NCBI RefSeq assembly: GCF_001886265.1
Contig: NZ_JXLE01000002.1
Coordinates: forward strand, 172,418-236,417
Direction of reading: 5' to 3'
DNA from: Enterococcus thailandicus
GTDB lineage: Bacteria; Bacillota; Bacilli; Lactobacillales; Enterococcaceae
Length of the DNA: 64,000 bases
Shown: positions 1 through 8,664 of the stretch, in pieces
Position numbering within the stretch: the first letter of the stretch is position 1
Layout of the letters: each line of letters opens with the position of its first letter
Notes under the pieces: generated by a model
Told to the model about the DNA's origin: nothing
Database searches by the model: none
The model's input: the letters and a program-made list of their open reading frames with translations, nothing else
Program-made: the position numbers and the translations under genes

Positions 1-645
1 CGAAATTTGATAGCGCAACGTTCGGCCAACAGCCGCAGCTGGTACGGTGAGCGCAAGACAGACATTTCCTTGGTCAATGTCTGGTGTTAATTCGATCTTT
101 TCGAGATGTTCTTCTGACACCTCTTCCAACCAAACGGTTTGCCAGATCCCTGTGCTATTCGTATACCAAATGCCTCTTGACTCTGCTTCCCAAAATTGTT
201 TTCCTCTTGGAATCGTTTCATCGTCGTGCGGGTCCCAAGCACGGACAACTAAACTTTGTTCTCCTGTTATTAAAAAGTCAGTAATATCAAATGAAAATGA
301 CGTTTGCCCACCAAGATGATTTCCAACATAACAACCATTAACATAAATATCCGCTCGATAATCCACTGCACCAAAATGTAAGAAACATCTTTTTTGTTCC
401 CGTTTTTCCCAAGAAAATGTTCGCTGGTACCAGACAACATCATGAATTTGACGTTGGTTGATCCCACTTAACTCTGATTGATAAACAAATGGTACTTCAA
501 TTATTTGATCAAGTTTTTCAGGTGTACAATACCACCTTTCTTTTATTCCAATGTTTTTATCATCAAAAGCAAATGACCAGACTCCGTTCAAATTGACAAA
601 GTGTTCACGGACAAATTGCGGACGAGGATACTCTTCACGCATCAT
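1..645 (-). CDS. Glycoside hydrolase family 2 protein (beta-galactosidase/glucuronidase type), C-terminus beyond window
   Basis: The minus-strand reading frame is open from an ATG at 645 to the window edge (215 codons), so only the N-terminal part is present. Translation begins MMREEYPRPQFVREHFVNLN and continues with NGVWSFAFDD, a VPFVYQSELSG segment, a WYQRTF strand, and then HFGAVDYRADIYVNG and LGGQTSFSFDIT. This is the jelly-roll sugar-binding domain that opens GH2 enzymes (strand order NGxWxF, VPfxyQS, vWYxRxF, HFGAVDyxaxVyVNG, GGxxpFxxDit). The catalytic barrel is outside the window, so the glycosidic specificity cannot be read. It lies 15 bp after the small membrane protein gene and is the last visible gene of the ABC importer operon, suggesting it hydrolyses the imported oligosaccharide. 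The family is confident; the substrate is unknown. Confidence 0.85.
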   Translation of the reverse strand, partial: MMREEYPRPQFVREHFVNLNGVWSFAFDDKNIGIKERWYCTPEKLDQIIEVPFVYQSELSGINQRQIHDVVWYQRTFSWEKREQKRCFLHFGAVDYRADIYVNGCYVGNHLGGQTSFSFDITDFLITGEQSLVVRAWDPHDDETIPRGKQFWEAESRGIWYTNSTGIWQTVWLEEVSEEHLEKIELTPDIDQGNVCLALTVPAAAVGRTLRYQIS

Positions 646-660
646 ATTTTTAACTCCCAA

Positions 661-1071
661 CTAAGATTTTTGAACGTTCAATTTAATTCCCTTATTTCTA
701 GCAAGTAAAATAATTCCTGCTGTCATTCCTAACGCCAAACTAATGATGTCCAGAATCAAATAAGAGAATAAGCCTTGAACTAATAAGTACACACCTATTT
801 TTATATTCACCTGATTGTCTTTTACATATCGTTGGCTAATGACTAAATTTGCTAATCCTAAACCAATCAATAACGTGCCAAACGTACAGACAAATAAGAA
901 AACATTCCCAAATAATGCATCAATTGCCTTCAATTGTGCTAAATGACTTTCGACCATACCAGAAAAGATTTGTTGCTGGTACAAGCCATAAATTCCGATT
1001 GTTACTACCCCATCAAGGATTTGCCAGATTCCCATCATTCGAATCAATTGTCGTTCTCTTTTTCGTTCCAT
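661..1071 (-). CDS. Small multi-pass membrane protein of unknown function in sugar ABC operon
   Basis: This 136-residue protein has four hydrophobic segments, at about residues 10-30, 50-72, 88-108 and 108-126, separated by short charged loops. It starts with the basic stretch MERKRERQL and ends with a basic tail. I do not recognise a named family. The gene sits 6 bp after the inner-membrane permease gene and 15 bp before the GH2 gene, so it is almost certainly co-transcribed with the importer. It could be an accessory membrane component or a stabiliser of the permease, but nothing in the sequence shows a catalytic role. Confidence 0.7.
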   Translation of the reverse strand: MERKRERQLIRMMGIWQILDGVVTIGIYGLYQQQIFSGMVESHLAQLKAIDALFGNVFLFVCTFGTLLIGLGLANLVISQRYVKDNQVNIKIGVYLLVQGLFSYLILDIISLALGMTAGIILLARNKGIKLNVQKS

Positions 1072-1077
1072 TTTCTC

Positions 1078-1914
1078 TTATCCTTTCACACCAGCAGATA
1101 AAGACATCGACTGTAAAAAATATTTTTGAGCAAATAGGTACAAAATAAAAGTCGGAATAATCGCCACCAAAGCGCCCGCCATCAACAAGGTTGGTTGCGC
1201 TTGGTACATGCCTTGTAAAAGTTGTAACCCTGAAGTGATCGGCATTTTTTCAATATCATTAAATACGATGGATGGCCACAAGAAATCATTCCAAGAACCC
1301 GTAAAGGCAAATAACGCTACTACTAATAACACTGGTTTAATCAAAGGTAAAATAATTCTACGGAAAATCGTCCATTCGCTCGCACCATCAATCTGTGCGG
1401 CTTCATCAAAGTCTTTTGGAATATTATCCATAAACTGCTTAACTAAGAAAATGTTGAATACACCAGCTGCTCCTGGGACAATCATTGCCAATGGCGTATT
1501 GACCCAACCTAAAATATCAACGATTTTATAAAGTGGAATCAAATTCACTACACTCGGAAACATCATCGTTGCTAGCAAAAAGGAAAAAAGTCCATTTTTA
1601 CCTCTAAAACTTAAACGGCTATAAGCAAACGCCGAAAATGAGACGACAACTAACACCAAAAGAGTATGAGAAACAGAGATGAATAACGAATTAAAGAACC
1701 ATTTAACTAACGGTGTACTTGAATTATTCACTAAAAGTTCTGTGTAGTTCGTTAAGACCCATTCAATTGGTAATAACTTAAACCCCGCTGTCATCAGCTC
1801 CATCTCAGATTTAAATGATGTCAACACACCATACAGTAATGGAATCATCCAAACAATCCCCATCACAAGCAAAAAGCAAAATGCCATTAGTTTAGACATT
1901 GACTTTTTCTTCAT
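1078..1914 (-). CDS. Carbohydrate ABC transporter permease, MalG type
   Basis: This is a 278-residue inner-membrane permease of the CUT1 (MalG/AraQ-like) family. Six membrane segments are visible, beginning at residues 10-30 (LMAFCFLLVMGIVWMIPLLY). The conserved EAA loop that contacts the ATPase reads DEAAQIDGASEWTIFRRIILPLIKPVL at about residues 168-194. It pairs with the MalF-type permease gene 11 bp upstream and with the binding protein before that to import an oligosaccharide. No ATPase gene lies in the operon, so a shared MsmK/MalK-type ATPase encoded elsewhere would be needed (inference). The substrate cannot be told from the permease alone. Confidence 0.93.
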   Translation of the reverse strand: MKKKSMSKLMAFCFLLVMGIVWMIPLLYGVLTSFKSEMELMTAGFKLLPIEWVLTNYTELLVNNSSTPLVKWFFNSLFISVSHTLLVLVVVSFSAFAYSRLSFRGKNGLFSFLLATMMFPSVVNLIPLYKIVDILGWVNTPLAMIVPGAAGVFNIFLVKQFMDNIPKDFDEAAQIDGASEWTIFRRIILPLIKPVLLVVALFAFTGSWNDFLWPSIVFNDIEKMPITSGLQLLQGMYQAQPTLLMAGALVAIIPTFILYLFAQKYFLQSMSLSAGVKG

Positions 1915-1925
1915 CTTGTCTCCCC

Positions 1926-2834
1926 CTACTCTTTTCGTAAAAACTTAAATTGAATCGCAGAAACGACCATGATACAGAGACCTAAAATGACTGCCATCGC
2001 AGATGCCATTCCGGCAATTGATTGTCCTGAACCAAACGCATTTTGTTGGATATACATCAATAAGACTCGCGTTGAGTTGTTTGGTCCACCACCTGTCAAC
2101 ATTAGCGGTTGTCCGTAAACATTAAACTGTGCAATCGTTGTCATTACTACGGTATATAAAATCTGTCCTCTGATTGCTGGCAAAGTAATTTTAAAAAATT
2201 TTTGTAACGTCGTAGCGCCATCAATATCGGCTGCCTCGTAAAAATCTTTTGAAATGCCATTTAATGCTGCTTGATAGATAATCATATTTCCACCAATTGT
2301 CCACCAAACTGTTACAACCACTAACGCAATCCAGGCATAGGGCTGTGTCCCAGTCCAAGGAATGTTAGATTGTAAAATCGTGTTGATTGGACCATAGTTG
2401 ACATTAAAAATTAGCGTCCAAATGATTACTACGGCAGAAATGGCAAAGAGTGATGGTAAATAAAACAGTGATTGAAATAGTTTTGCTAATTTTGGTTTCG
2501 TATTTAATGCTGCTGCTAAAATCAACGGAACGATAATACAGCTCGGCACTGAAAACAGAACAAATAAAAATGTATTTTTTAACCCAATCCGCAATTGTTC
2601 ATAAAAAGTAGACTGTTCATTAAACAAAAGATCTTGATAATTAGCTAAGCCAACAAATGTCGGCGAGTTGAATAAGTCCCAGTCTGTTAAAGAAATATAC
2701 AAACCAAAAATGACAGGTAGTAAGAAAAAAATTGTAAAAATCGTTAAGTGTGGTGCCAAGAACATCCAAGGCAGCCATTTCTTTTTCTTGATTACCTTGC
2801 CTGTACTTGACATCGTTTCCGTAGAAGTCATCAT
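1926..2834 (-). CDS. Carbohydrate ABC transporter permease, MalF type
   Basis: This is a 302-residue CUT1 permease with six predicted membrane segments, the first at about residues 24-46 (LAPHLTIFTIFFLLPVIFGLYISL). The EAA motif EAADIDGATTLQKFFKITLPAI lies near residues 202-223, and the typical LTGGGPNNSTRVL periplasmic-side motif follows at about 245-257. Two adjacent ATGs (2834 and 2831) follow an AAGGA ribosome site; either could be used. It forms the heterodimeric channel with the next gene. The order binding protein, MalF type, MalG type, accessory membrane protein, GH2 enzyme is a common sugar-uptake operon plan. Confidence 0.93.
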   Translation of the reverse strand: MMTSTETMSSTGKVIKKKKWLPWMFLAPHLTIFTIFFLLPVIFGLYISLTDWDLFNSPTFVGLANYQDLLFNEQSTFYEQLRIGLKNTFLFVLFSVPSCIIVPLILAAALNTKPKLAKLFQSLFYLPSLFAISAVVIIWTLIFNVNYGPINTILQSNIPWTGTQPYAWIALVVVTVWWTIGGNMIIYQAALNGISKDFYEAADIDGATTLQKFFKITLPAIRGQILYTVVMTTIAQFNVYGQPLMLTGGGPNNSTRVLLMYIQQNAFGSGQSIAGMASAMAVILGLCIMVVSAIQFKFLRKE

Positions 2835-2879
2835 AACTGCGCAATCCTTTCTTGAATCAAAATAACTTGTGAAAAAAAT

Positions 2880-4142
2880 TTATTTATTGGAACTATCCTT
2901 GGCAATTTTATCGACAACTTCTTTTTGCATCCCTTTCGTGAAATCAGCCACCGACTGTTTCCCAAAAATCGTATCAAAACCATGCGCATCAATGTACTCT
3001 GAAACATAACCATTATATTTATAGTCAAAGATTGAAAGTGTTGCTTGTTGTTCAGGTGTTTCAATGAAGAATGATTGTGGCATCTTTTGGTATTCTTCAT
3101 TCTCTAAAATTGCTAACGTTGCTGGATTTTGCCCCGCTTTTGCCCACTCAAGTGAATTCGTCCGCAACCAATTGATAAATTCCATGATTCCTTTTGTTTT
3201 CTCATCGGAACGATCTTTGTTCTTGAACATCACAAATTGATGGGAAGATGCCCAATTGACTATTTTACTTGCGTCAGCTGTTAGTTGTGGTGAATTGGTC
3301 AATCCCCACTCAAATTTTGCATCTTTGATATTATTTTGTAGCCAAATGCCTTCTGGGAAAAAAAGTAGTTTTCCAGCTAAGTATAATTGCGTTGGGTCTT
3401 CCCCATCTTTTGTTGTAACTCCAGCTTGATATAAATCAGCCCATGCATTCATTGCTTCCTTAGCCGCTGGTGTATCCAAGGTTGGTGCCGTTCCATCTTC
3501 CGTTAATTCGCCTCCCGCTTGCTTGAATGTAGATAAGTAATTGGGTTTCATCCAAGTAACAGCTACGCCTCGAACGTCATCAGCTTTTGCTTTTTCGCCT
3601 GCCTCTTTGATCTCATCAAAGGTCAAGATATTGTCATCCAGAGCATTGGGTGCATATTTTTCTAGCAGTTCTTTATTGTAATAAGTTCCCCAGTTGTGGA
3701 TATCAAGTGGCAAGCTGTATCGCACACCATCCAATTCACCCAAATTCCATGCTTCAGTCACGTAATTTTCGGCTTTGACTTCGGGAAAATCAGCCAAAAT
3801 TTCATCATAATTTTCTAGCATGTCGTTGTCTTTATACTGCTTAATTCGCTCTGCATGAACAATATTCAAATCCGGGATATTTTTCCCTGAGTTAACGACC
3901 GTTGGGATTTTGGTATACATATCTGTTTCTTTTAACGAGACATTTTTGATTTTATATTCAGGGTCTGTTTTGTTATACTCATCAATCATTGCCTTGACGT
4001 TTGAACTGTCCGCCCCTGTGAATGGATTCCAAAAAACGATTTCTTTTTCATTTGCCGACCCCGTACTTCCAGAACTGCCACATGCTGTTAATGTCATCAA
4101 ACAAGCGCCCGTCACCAATGCCATACCTAATAATTTTTTCAT
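2880..4142 (-). CDS. Sugar ABC transporter substrate-binding lipoprotein
   Basis: This is a 420-residue extracellular solute-binding protein (SBP family 1). The signal peptide MKKLLGMALVTGACLMTLTACG ends in a lipobox (LTAC, Cys about residue 21), so it is lipid-anchored on the outer face of the membrane. The mature part begins with a Ser/Gly linker and then EIVFWNPFTGADSSNVKAMI, the usual first strand and helix of the family. A GAGAGGGAC ribosome site precedes the ATG. It captures the substrate for the two permeases that follow it. Affinity cannot be read from the sequence; the GH2 enzyme in the same operon hints at a beta-galactoside, glucuronide or related oligosaccharide. Confidence 0.93.
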   Translation of the reverse strand: MKKLLGMALVTGACLMTLTACGSSGSTGSANEKEIVFWNPFTGADSSNVKAMIDEYNKTDPEYKIKNVSLKETDMYTKIPTVVNSGKNIPDLNIVHAERIKQYKDNDMLENYDEILADFPEVKAENYVTEAWNLGELDGVRYSLPLDIHNWGTYYNKELLEKYAPNALDDNILTFDEIKEAGEKAKADDVRGVAVTWMKPNYLSTFKQAGGELTEDGTAPTLDTPAAKEAMNAWADLYQAGVTTKDGEDPTQLYLAGKLLFFPEGIWLQNNIKDAKFEWGLTNSPQLTADASKIVNWASSHQFVMFKNKDRSDEKTKGIMEFINWLRTNSLEWAKAGQNPATLAILENEEYQKMPQSFFIETPEQQATLSIFDYKYNGYVSEYIDAHGFDTIFGKQSVADFTKGMQKEVVDKIAKDSSNK

Positions 4143-4165
4143 TTTTCTGTCCCTCTCTCAATTTT

Positions 4166-4381
4166 ACTAAATAGTTAATTTTCAACCGAAATTATTTTTA
4201 GGCTAATGAACCATTTAGTATTTTTTTATTTTCAACAACTAGTACATTGCTAAATTAGCATCGTATGTAAGCGCAGTCAACACTATTTTGTCAACGTTTA
4301 TCAAAAACAACTATACAGTTAAATAGGTGTTGGGATATAATCGTACTGAGAGATAATCTGTTAACTTTTTAGTTAAATAGG
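4166..4381. promoter_or_regulatory. Divergent control region: cre site and repeated ArsR-type operator candidates
   Basis: The 251-bp gap between the binding-protein gene and the ArsR-type gene carries repeats. ACTAAATAGTTAA lies at 4166-4178. AGTTAAATAGG occurs twice in the same orientation, at 4317-4327 and 4371-4381. The last copy is part of the inverted repeat TTAACT-TTTT-AGTTAA (4361-4376), just before the arsR-type ribosome site, where binding would block its own transcription or translation. A catabolite-control site candidate, TGTAAGCGCAGTCA (4266-4279), matches the cre consensus with two mismatches. I infer joint control by the neighbouring regulator and by CcpA. Confidence 0.5.
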
Positions 4382-4393
4382 AGATGGAAAATT

Positions 4394-5305
4394 ATGGAAC
4401 TTTCTTTAGATGAACGTTCATTGCCTGTTTTTGAATGCCTCGCTAGTGCTACCCGTTTGGAAATTTTAAAATTTATCGGGAGCGAGAAAAAAAGTATTGG
4501 TGAGATTGCGAAACATTTGGAAATCAGTAGTGCGATCACCACTAGACACATTCAAAAAATGGAAGATGCAGGTTTGATACATTCTGAGCGTGGCGTTGGT
4601 GCCAATCGAAATAAAAAAATGGTCTACCTTAAAGTCGATGATATTAATATTTGTTTTCCAGAGAAAATTTATCAAGAATTTCAACGTTATTCTACTAACC
4701 TGAAACTTGGTCATTTTACTGATTTTTCTGTTACACCTACTTGTGGATTAGCGACGATTGAAGATGTGGTTGGTAAAGCAGATGACCCAAAATATTTTAT
4801 GGACGCCAAACGAGTTGATGCGTCATTGTTATGGTTCAGTAGTGGGTTTGTTGAGTATAAAATACCTAATTTATTACAAGAAAATGAAACACCTGAAATG
4901 CTTGAAATTAGTTTTGAAATTGCATCAGAATTTCCGTTATCAAATAATGTTTGGCCAAGTGATATCTCCATCTACGTGAATGATGTCAAAGTAGCTGTCT
5001 ACACTGTCCCTGGAAATTTTTCAGATATTCGTGGACGCTATACGCCCGAATGGTGGAACGATAGTTTCAGTCAATACGGTCTTTTAAAGCATCTTCGCAT
5101 CAATAAATTAGATACCGGAATTGATGGTGAAGCTTATTCTGACGTGACGATCGAAGACTTGAAACTACGTGAACTACCTTTTATCAAATTACGCTTTTCG
5201 GTTGAAGATGATGCCAAGCATCAAGGAGGATTAACATTGTTCGGTACTGGATTTGGGAACCACCAGCAAGATATTTTGATTACTACCTATTATTTGAAAA
5301 AGTAA
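4394..5305 (+). CDS. ArsR-family winged-helix regulator with large C-terminal domain
   Basis: Residues 10-85 form an ArsR-type winged helix: LASATRLEILKFIGSEKKSIGEIAKHLEISSAITTRHIQKMEDAGLI with a following wing. The helix AITTRHIQKMEDAGL is the recognition helix. The remaining 200 residues form a beta-rich domain of a kind found fused to this helix in Firmicutes, often beside sugar ABC operons; I do not know its ligand. The ATG at 4394 follows AGGAGATGG. The gene is divergent from the ABC importer operon and the spacer contains repeated operator-like sequences, so it probably controls that operon and itself, perhaps with the transported sugar as effector. No metal-binding cysteine pair like that of classical ArsR is visible. 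Confidence 0.85.
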   Translation: MELSLDERSLPVFECLASATRLEILKFIGSEKKSIGEIAKHLEISSAITTRHIQKMEDAGLIHSERGVGANRNKKMVYLKVDDINICFPEKIYQEFQRYSTNLKLGHFTDFSVTPTCGLATIEDVVGKADDPKYFMDAKRVDASLLWFSSGFVEYKIPNLLQENETPEMLEISFEIASEFPLSNNVWPSDISIYVNDVKVAVYTVPGNFSDIRGRYTPEWWNDSFSQYGLLKHLRINKLDTGIDGEAYSDVTIEDLKLRELPFIKLRFSVEDDAKHQGGLTLFGTGFGNHQQDILITTYYLKK

Positions 5306-5458
5306 CTTAAACATGAAACCTTAAAACCAAAAGAGAAAACCGCTAGTAATCTTTCTTCTTTTTTTGTTGAAAGCTATTACTCATCAATTCATACAGTATT
5401 TACGTAAAAATGCTTGCTTAAAAAAAGCAGAAACCAAATCTCCAAAAATTATTTTTCA

Positions 5459-5575
5459 GAGTTAGGACGAAATTCACTTGCTCACCCAAGTTATATCTGC
5501 TCTTCTTTTCATCTAAACTGATTGACGGAAAAGAAAAAGACTGGAACTAATTTTGTCCCAGTCTCCCTTTTTCTA
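5459..5575. repeat. Intergenic hairpin repeat with GGGACAAAATT arms, including a terminator
   Basis: The 454-bp gap between the ArsR-type gene and the Mga-like gene holds an element whose left arm (5459-5474, ending GGACGAAATT) is complementary to its right arm (5549-5565, AATTTTGTCCCAGTCTC). Inside the right part is the compact hairpin AGACTGG...CCCAGTCT followed by a T-rich run, a good intrinsic terminator for the ArsR-type gene. A related element is at 16469-16595. Hairpins with a GTCTGGGACAAAA stem are common between enterococcal genes as far as I recall. No gene was found in the rest of the gap. Confidence 0.55.
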
Positions 5576-5759
5576 AGACTTTTTCTCGTTGGTTTCGTTC
5601 ATTGTGAAGAAAAAAACATTTTTAGCGCCCAGAAAATATTCTTTGCTTTTTTTTAATTGATGTTATAATTATCTATGCTAGATTCATATATATTGTTGTT
5701 ATTTATAAATTCCGTGTTATGTGTGATGAACTAAGTCTTACTAAAAATGTGAAAAGCAG

Positions 5760-7277
5760 GTGTTGATTTTGAACCTTTTGAATTTATTGGATAAAAATAG
5801 TCGTATTCAAATTTCAATGGTCCATTTTTTATTGGATTATAATGCTAAGACAAGCACCACAACAATGATTGAAGAATTAGCACTCACTCGATTCCTTTTT
5901 GAAACAAATATTGAAGAAGTCGGCTCTACCCTCGAGCAATTAAATATCGGGTTATCTCTTACATACGATAAAATACACAACAGTATCACACTTCAAAAGG
6001 ATAATCACACCAGCTTAGACAAGTTCTATTATTATTATTTGAATCGTTCGGTTGACTATCAAATTCTCATCTATCTATATCAACATCCAAGTTATTCAAT
6101 CGTTGATTTAAGTCACAGCGTTTCATTAAGTGAAGCTGCTATTTATCGTCACCTAAAAAAATTAAACAAGGAAATTGAAGAATTTGATATTCAGATTCGC
6201 AAAGGAACCATCATTGGCGACGAACTACAAATTTGTTATTTTTTCTATCAATTATTTTGGGTAGGTGTCCCGCTAGACGAATTGGAAGGGAAAACAAATG
6301 ACGTAAGCACCATGCGTTTTGCAGATTACTTGGAAAAGAAATTAAAACAAACTTTCACAAGAGAAGCAAAATTAAAGCTATACCTTTGGATTCGGATCTT
6401 AAAGACACGTATTTTAAAGCAATCTTTAAATGATTCAAGTCCTATTTTGGAAACTTTTTTTGACTATCAGACAGAAGATTCTATTTATCAGATTGTGCGT
6501 GATGCTTACTTTTTTTCACTCAGTCACTCTGCTGTTTTTGGTTCACCCCATAATGCAATTTATTTATACCTATTCATCTCTTCTATGTCGATAGTGCCAC
6601 CTGATGTTGCAATGATTTTAGAAGATGGCTATTGGCCGACCAGCAACCCTAAAATCATCGCACTGAATGAACTGGTAGTAAGCAAAGTTAAATCTGACTA
6701 TCAACTTGACCAAGAGAAAATTGACGAAACATTTATTGCTAATTGGAAGTACTATTTGACACAAATACATGGTTCACTTCTCTACTTTCGAGGAAGTATC
6801 ACCTTTCTTGAAGAAAAAATTATTTCTGAACGGTTACTCAAAGCAACCACCTTTATTCCTAACTTCGAACTTGCAAATCAAATCGTAGATGAAGGAGAAA
6901 TTTTAGTTGAAAAAGCTTTATTAGATACTACTAAACAACTAGTAACTCGTATCTACCTTTATTTCATTAATCAGATAAAACGTTTTTCAACAAATCAGAT
7001 TACGATTGGCGTCCACTCAAGTGATGATTATCTTTACAGTAATATCATGGTGGAAATGGTCAAAACTGAATTTGAAAACCATTTTTTCATCACGTGTGAA
7101 ATCGCTGAGTTTGGTAAGTCTTATGATATTCTGGTTACTAACTCCACTGTCTCTCTTTGTGATTTTGGATATACCGATCTTTATATCACAAATAATTTCA
7201 AAACCAATAAGGATGTTAGCTCTTTACGCGAACTATTAGCAAAACATTCCCAAAAAAATAAACCTTTAGAAGAATAA
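5760..7277 (+). CDS. Mga-like transcriptional regulator
   Basis: This protein of about 505 residues has the Mga/AtxA plan. Two N-terminal helix-turn-helix units are present; the second (residues about 97-145) reads YQILIYLYQHPSYSIVDLSHSVSLSEAAIYRHLKKL. A long helical PRD-like middle follows, and then a C-terminal IIB-like part (about 400-490) containing TIGVHSSDDYLYSNIMVEMV and a Rossmann-like DILVTNSTV strand. Such regulators are phosphorylated by the PTS in streptococci. The start is uncertain: GTG at 5760 is the longest option, but TTG at 5769 is better spaced from AAGCAGG. It is a lone gene convergent with pyrD; its targets are unknown. Confidence 0.85.
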   Translation: MLILNLLNLLDKNSRIQISMVHFLLDYNAKTSTTTMIEELALTRFLFETNIEEVGSTLEQLNIGLSLTYDKIHNSITLQKDNHTSLDKFYYYYLNRSVDYQILIYLYQHPSYSIVDLSHSVSLSEAAIYRHLKKLNKEIEEFDIQIRKGTIIGDELQICYFFYQLFWVGVPLDELEGKTNDVSTMRFADYLEKKLKQTFTREAKLKLYLWIRILKTRILKQSLNDSSPILETFFDYQTEDSIYQIVRDAYFFSLSHSAVFGSPHNAIYLYLFISSMSIVPPDVAMILEDGYWPTSNPKIIALNELVVSKVKSDYQLDQEKIDETFIANWKYYLTQIHGSLLYFRGSITFLEEKIISERLLKATTFIPNFELANQIVDEGEILVEKALLDTTKQLVTRIYLYFINQIKRFSTNQITIGVHSSDDYLYSNIMVEMVKTEFENHFFITCEIAEFGKSYDILVTNSTVSLCDFGYTDLYITNNFKTNKDVSSLRELLAKHSQKNKPLEE

Positions 7278-7290
7278 GCGTAAACAAAAA

Positions 7291-7318
7291 AAACGTGGGG
7301 CACAATTGCCTCACGTTT
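7291..7318. terminator. Bidirectional terminator between Mga-like gene and pyrD
   Basis: AAACGTG...CACGTTT with an inner GGCA/TGCC stem is flanked by A- and T-runs on both sides. It can end transcripts from both convergent genes. Confidence 0.85.
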
Positions 7319-7329
7319 TTTGTTGAGTT

Positions 7330-8271
7330 TTATGAAATAGTTCGTAATTTCCCTTGAAATTCGCTAATTGATTGATACCCTTTTACTTCCATAATTTCTG
7401 CTAATTCTTTGATTATTCTAGTAAAAATTTCTGGTCCTTCTTTGTGCAATTGCGTTCCAATTTGCAACATGCTTGCGCCACACAATAAATGTTCGAAGGC
7501 GTCTTGTCCATTACAAATCCCACCAGTCCCAATAATTTGAATTTCAGGTTTTAATCTAGTATAAAAAGCACGAACATTTGCCAAAGCAGTTGGTTTGATA
7601 TACTCGCCACCAATTCCGCCAAACCCGTCCTTCGGTTTGATTACTACCGTGTCACTTTGAGGATCGATATATAACCCATTCCCCACACTATTGATTGCAT
7701 TAACGTAGGTCAAAGGAAATTGATTCAAGATATCTGCCATCGCATCGAAATGAGCAAAGTCAAAATATGGTGGTAATTTCACGCCCAACGGTTTTGTAAA
7801 AATGGCAAATGCTTGTTTAAGTGTTTCAAAAGTGGCATCGAAATCATAAGCAAGTTGTGGTTTCCCTGGAACATTAGGACAAGAAAGATTTAATTCTGTG
7901 ATTCCACGAAAATCACTTTTTTCGATCATTTCTAACATTTCTAAGTTCTCTGCTACACTCATTCCCGCAATTGAGAAAAATAACGGAGCAGCAGTTGGAT
8001 TTTCTTTTTCATATTGAAGTGCGTAGTCCAAATAATAAGCAAAACCTAAATTAGGTAACCCCATCGAATTGATGCTCCCTAACGCTACATCATAGTATCG
8101 TGGTTCAGGATTTCCTGCGCGCTCTGGGATGGTGCAACTCTTAGTAATCATTGCACCAGCATCTGAGCTTGCTAGTTCATGCATTTCTTGCACCGTTATA
8201 CAATGAACACCAGACGCATTCATAAACGGATTAGCAAAAGTATGGTTGGCAAAGGTCATTTCTAAATTCAA
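7330..8271 (-). CDS. pyrD: Dihydroorotate dehydrogenase, class 1A (fumarate-dependent)
   Basis: This cytosolic FMN enzyme oxidises dihydroorotate to orotate, the fourth step of pyrimidine synthesis, and class 1A members use fumarate as electron acceptor. The 313-residue length fits class 1A. Visible motifs are NPFMNASGV near residue 14, MITKSCT near 41, [10 protein letters not shown] near 68, and [14 protein letters not shown] near 126 with the catalytic Cys. [11 protein letters not shown] is near 190 and [28 protein letters not shown] near 245. The start is TTG at 8271, supported by GAAGGAGCG eight bases upstream. It stands alone, without other pyr genes and without the PyrK electron-transfer subunit gene, which agrees with class 1A. 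Confidence 0.95.
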   Translation of the reverse strand: MNLEMTFANHTFANPFMNASGVHCITVQEMHELASSDAGAMITKSCTIPERAGNPEPRYYDVALGSINSMGLPNLGFAYYLDYALQYEKENPTAAPLFFSIAGMSVAENLEMLEMIEKSDFRGITELNLSCPNVPGKPQLAYDFDATFETLKQAFAIFTKPLGVKLPPYFDFAHFDAMADILNQFPLTYVNAINSVGNGLYIDPQSDTVVIKPKDGFGGIGGEYIKPTALANVRAFYTRLKPEIQIIGTGGICNGQDAFEHLLCGASMLQIGTQLHKEGPEIFTRIIKELAEIMEVKGYQSISEFQGKLRTIS

Positions 8272-8664
8272 GATAATCGCTCCTTCAAAGGCATTTTATC
8301 TAGTTTAGCATTTCCAACTAGAAAATCAACAAAAAAACTTTATTTTTTTCAAACGAACTGGATAACGTTCGTCTTTTACAAGAACAAAATTTATTTTAAC
8401 GAAGGTTTCTGTTTATTTCACTAACAATGAGCAATCACCTTCACACAACCAGCTTCATTTTTATCAACTTAGACAAGAAGATTGCTGATTTTCTGGCAAA
8501 AAGAGGTAAAAAATACTCTATCCTCTTTTTAGACGTTTTCAGATACCAGAAAGCGTCTATTTTACACAAAAAAGGCCAGAACGCTGTCCAGCCTCTCCTC
8601 TTTTCAACATTCAATTACGTACTGAAACGAAAGCCAGCCTTTTGTTTCAGCCACTTTTACTTAA
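8272..8664. other. Intergenic region with serial hairpins and terminator of the Bcr-type gene
   Basis: There is no convincing gene in these 393 bp; the 102-codon plus-strand frame across it (8427-8735) lacks a ribosome site and covers hairpins. From left to right there is AAAAAGAGG/CCTCTTTTT (around 8498-8530), AGACG...CGTCT (8531-8558), the imperfect stem AGGCCAGAAC/GTCCAGCCT (8573-8594) followed on the minus strand by six T, and CTGAAAC/GTTTCAG (8622-8650). The third is the likely terminator for the efflux gene. The promoter of pyrD should lie near 8280-8340. Confidence 0.5.
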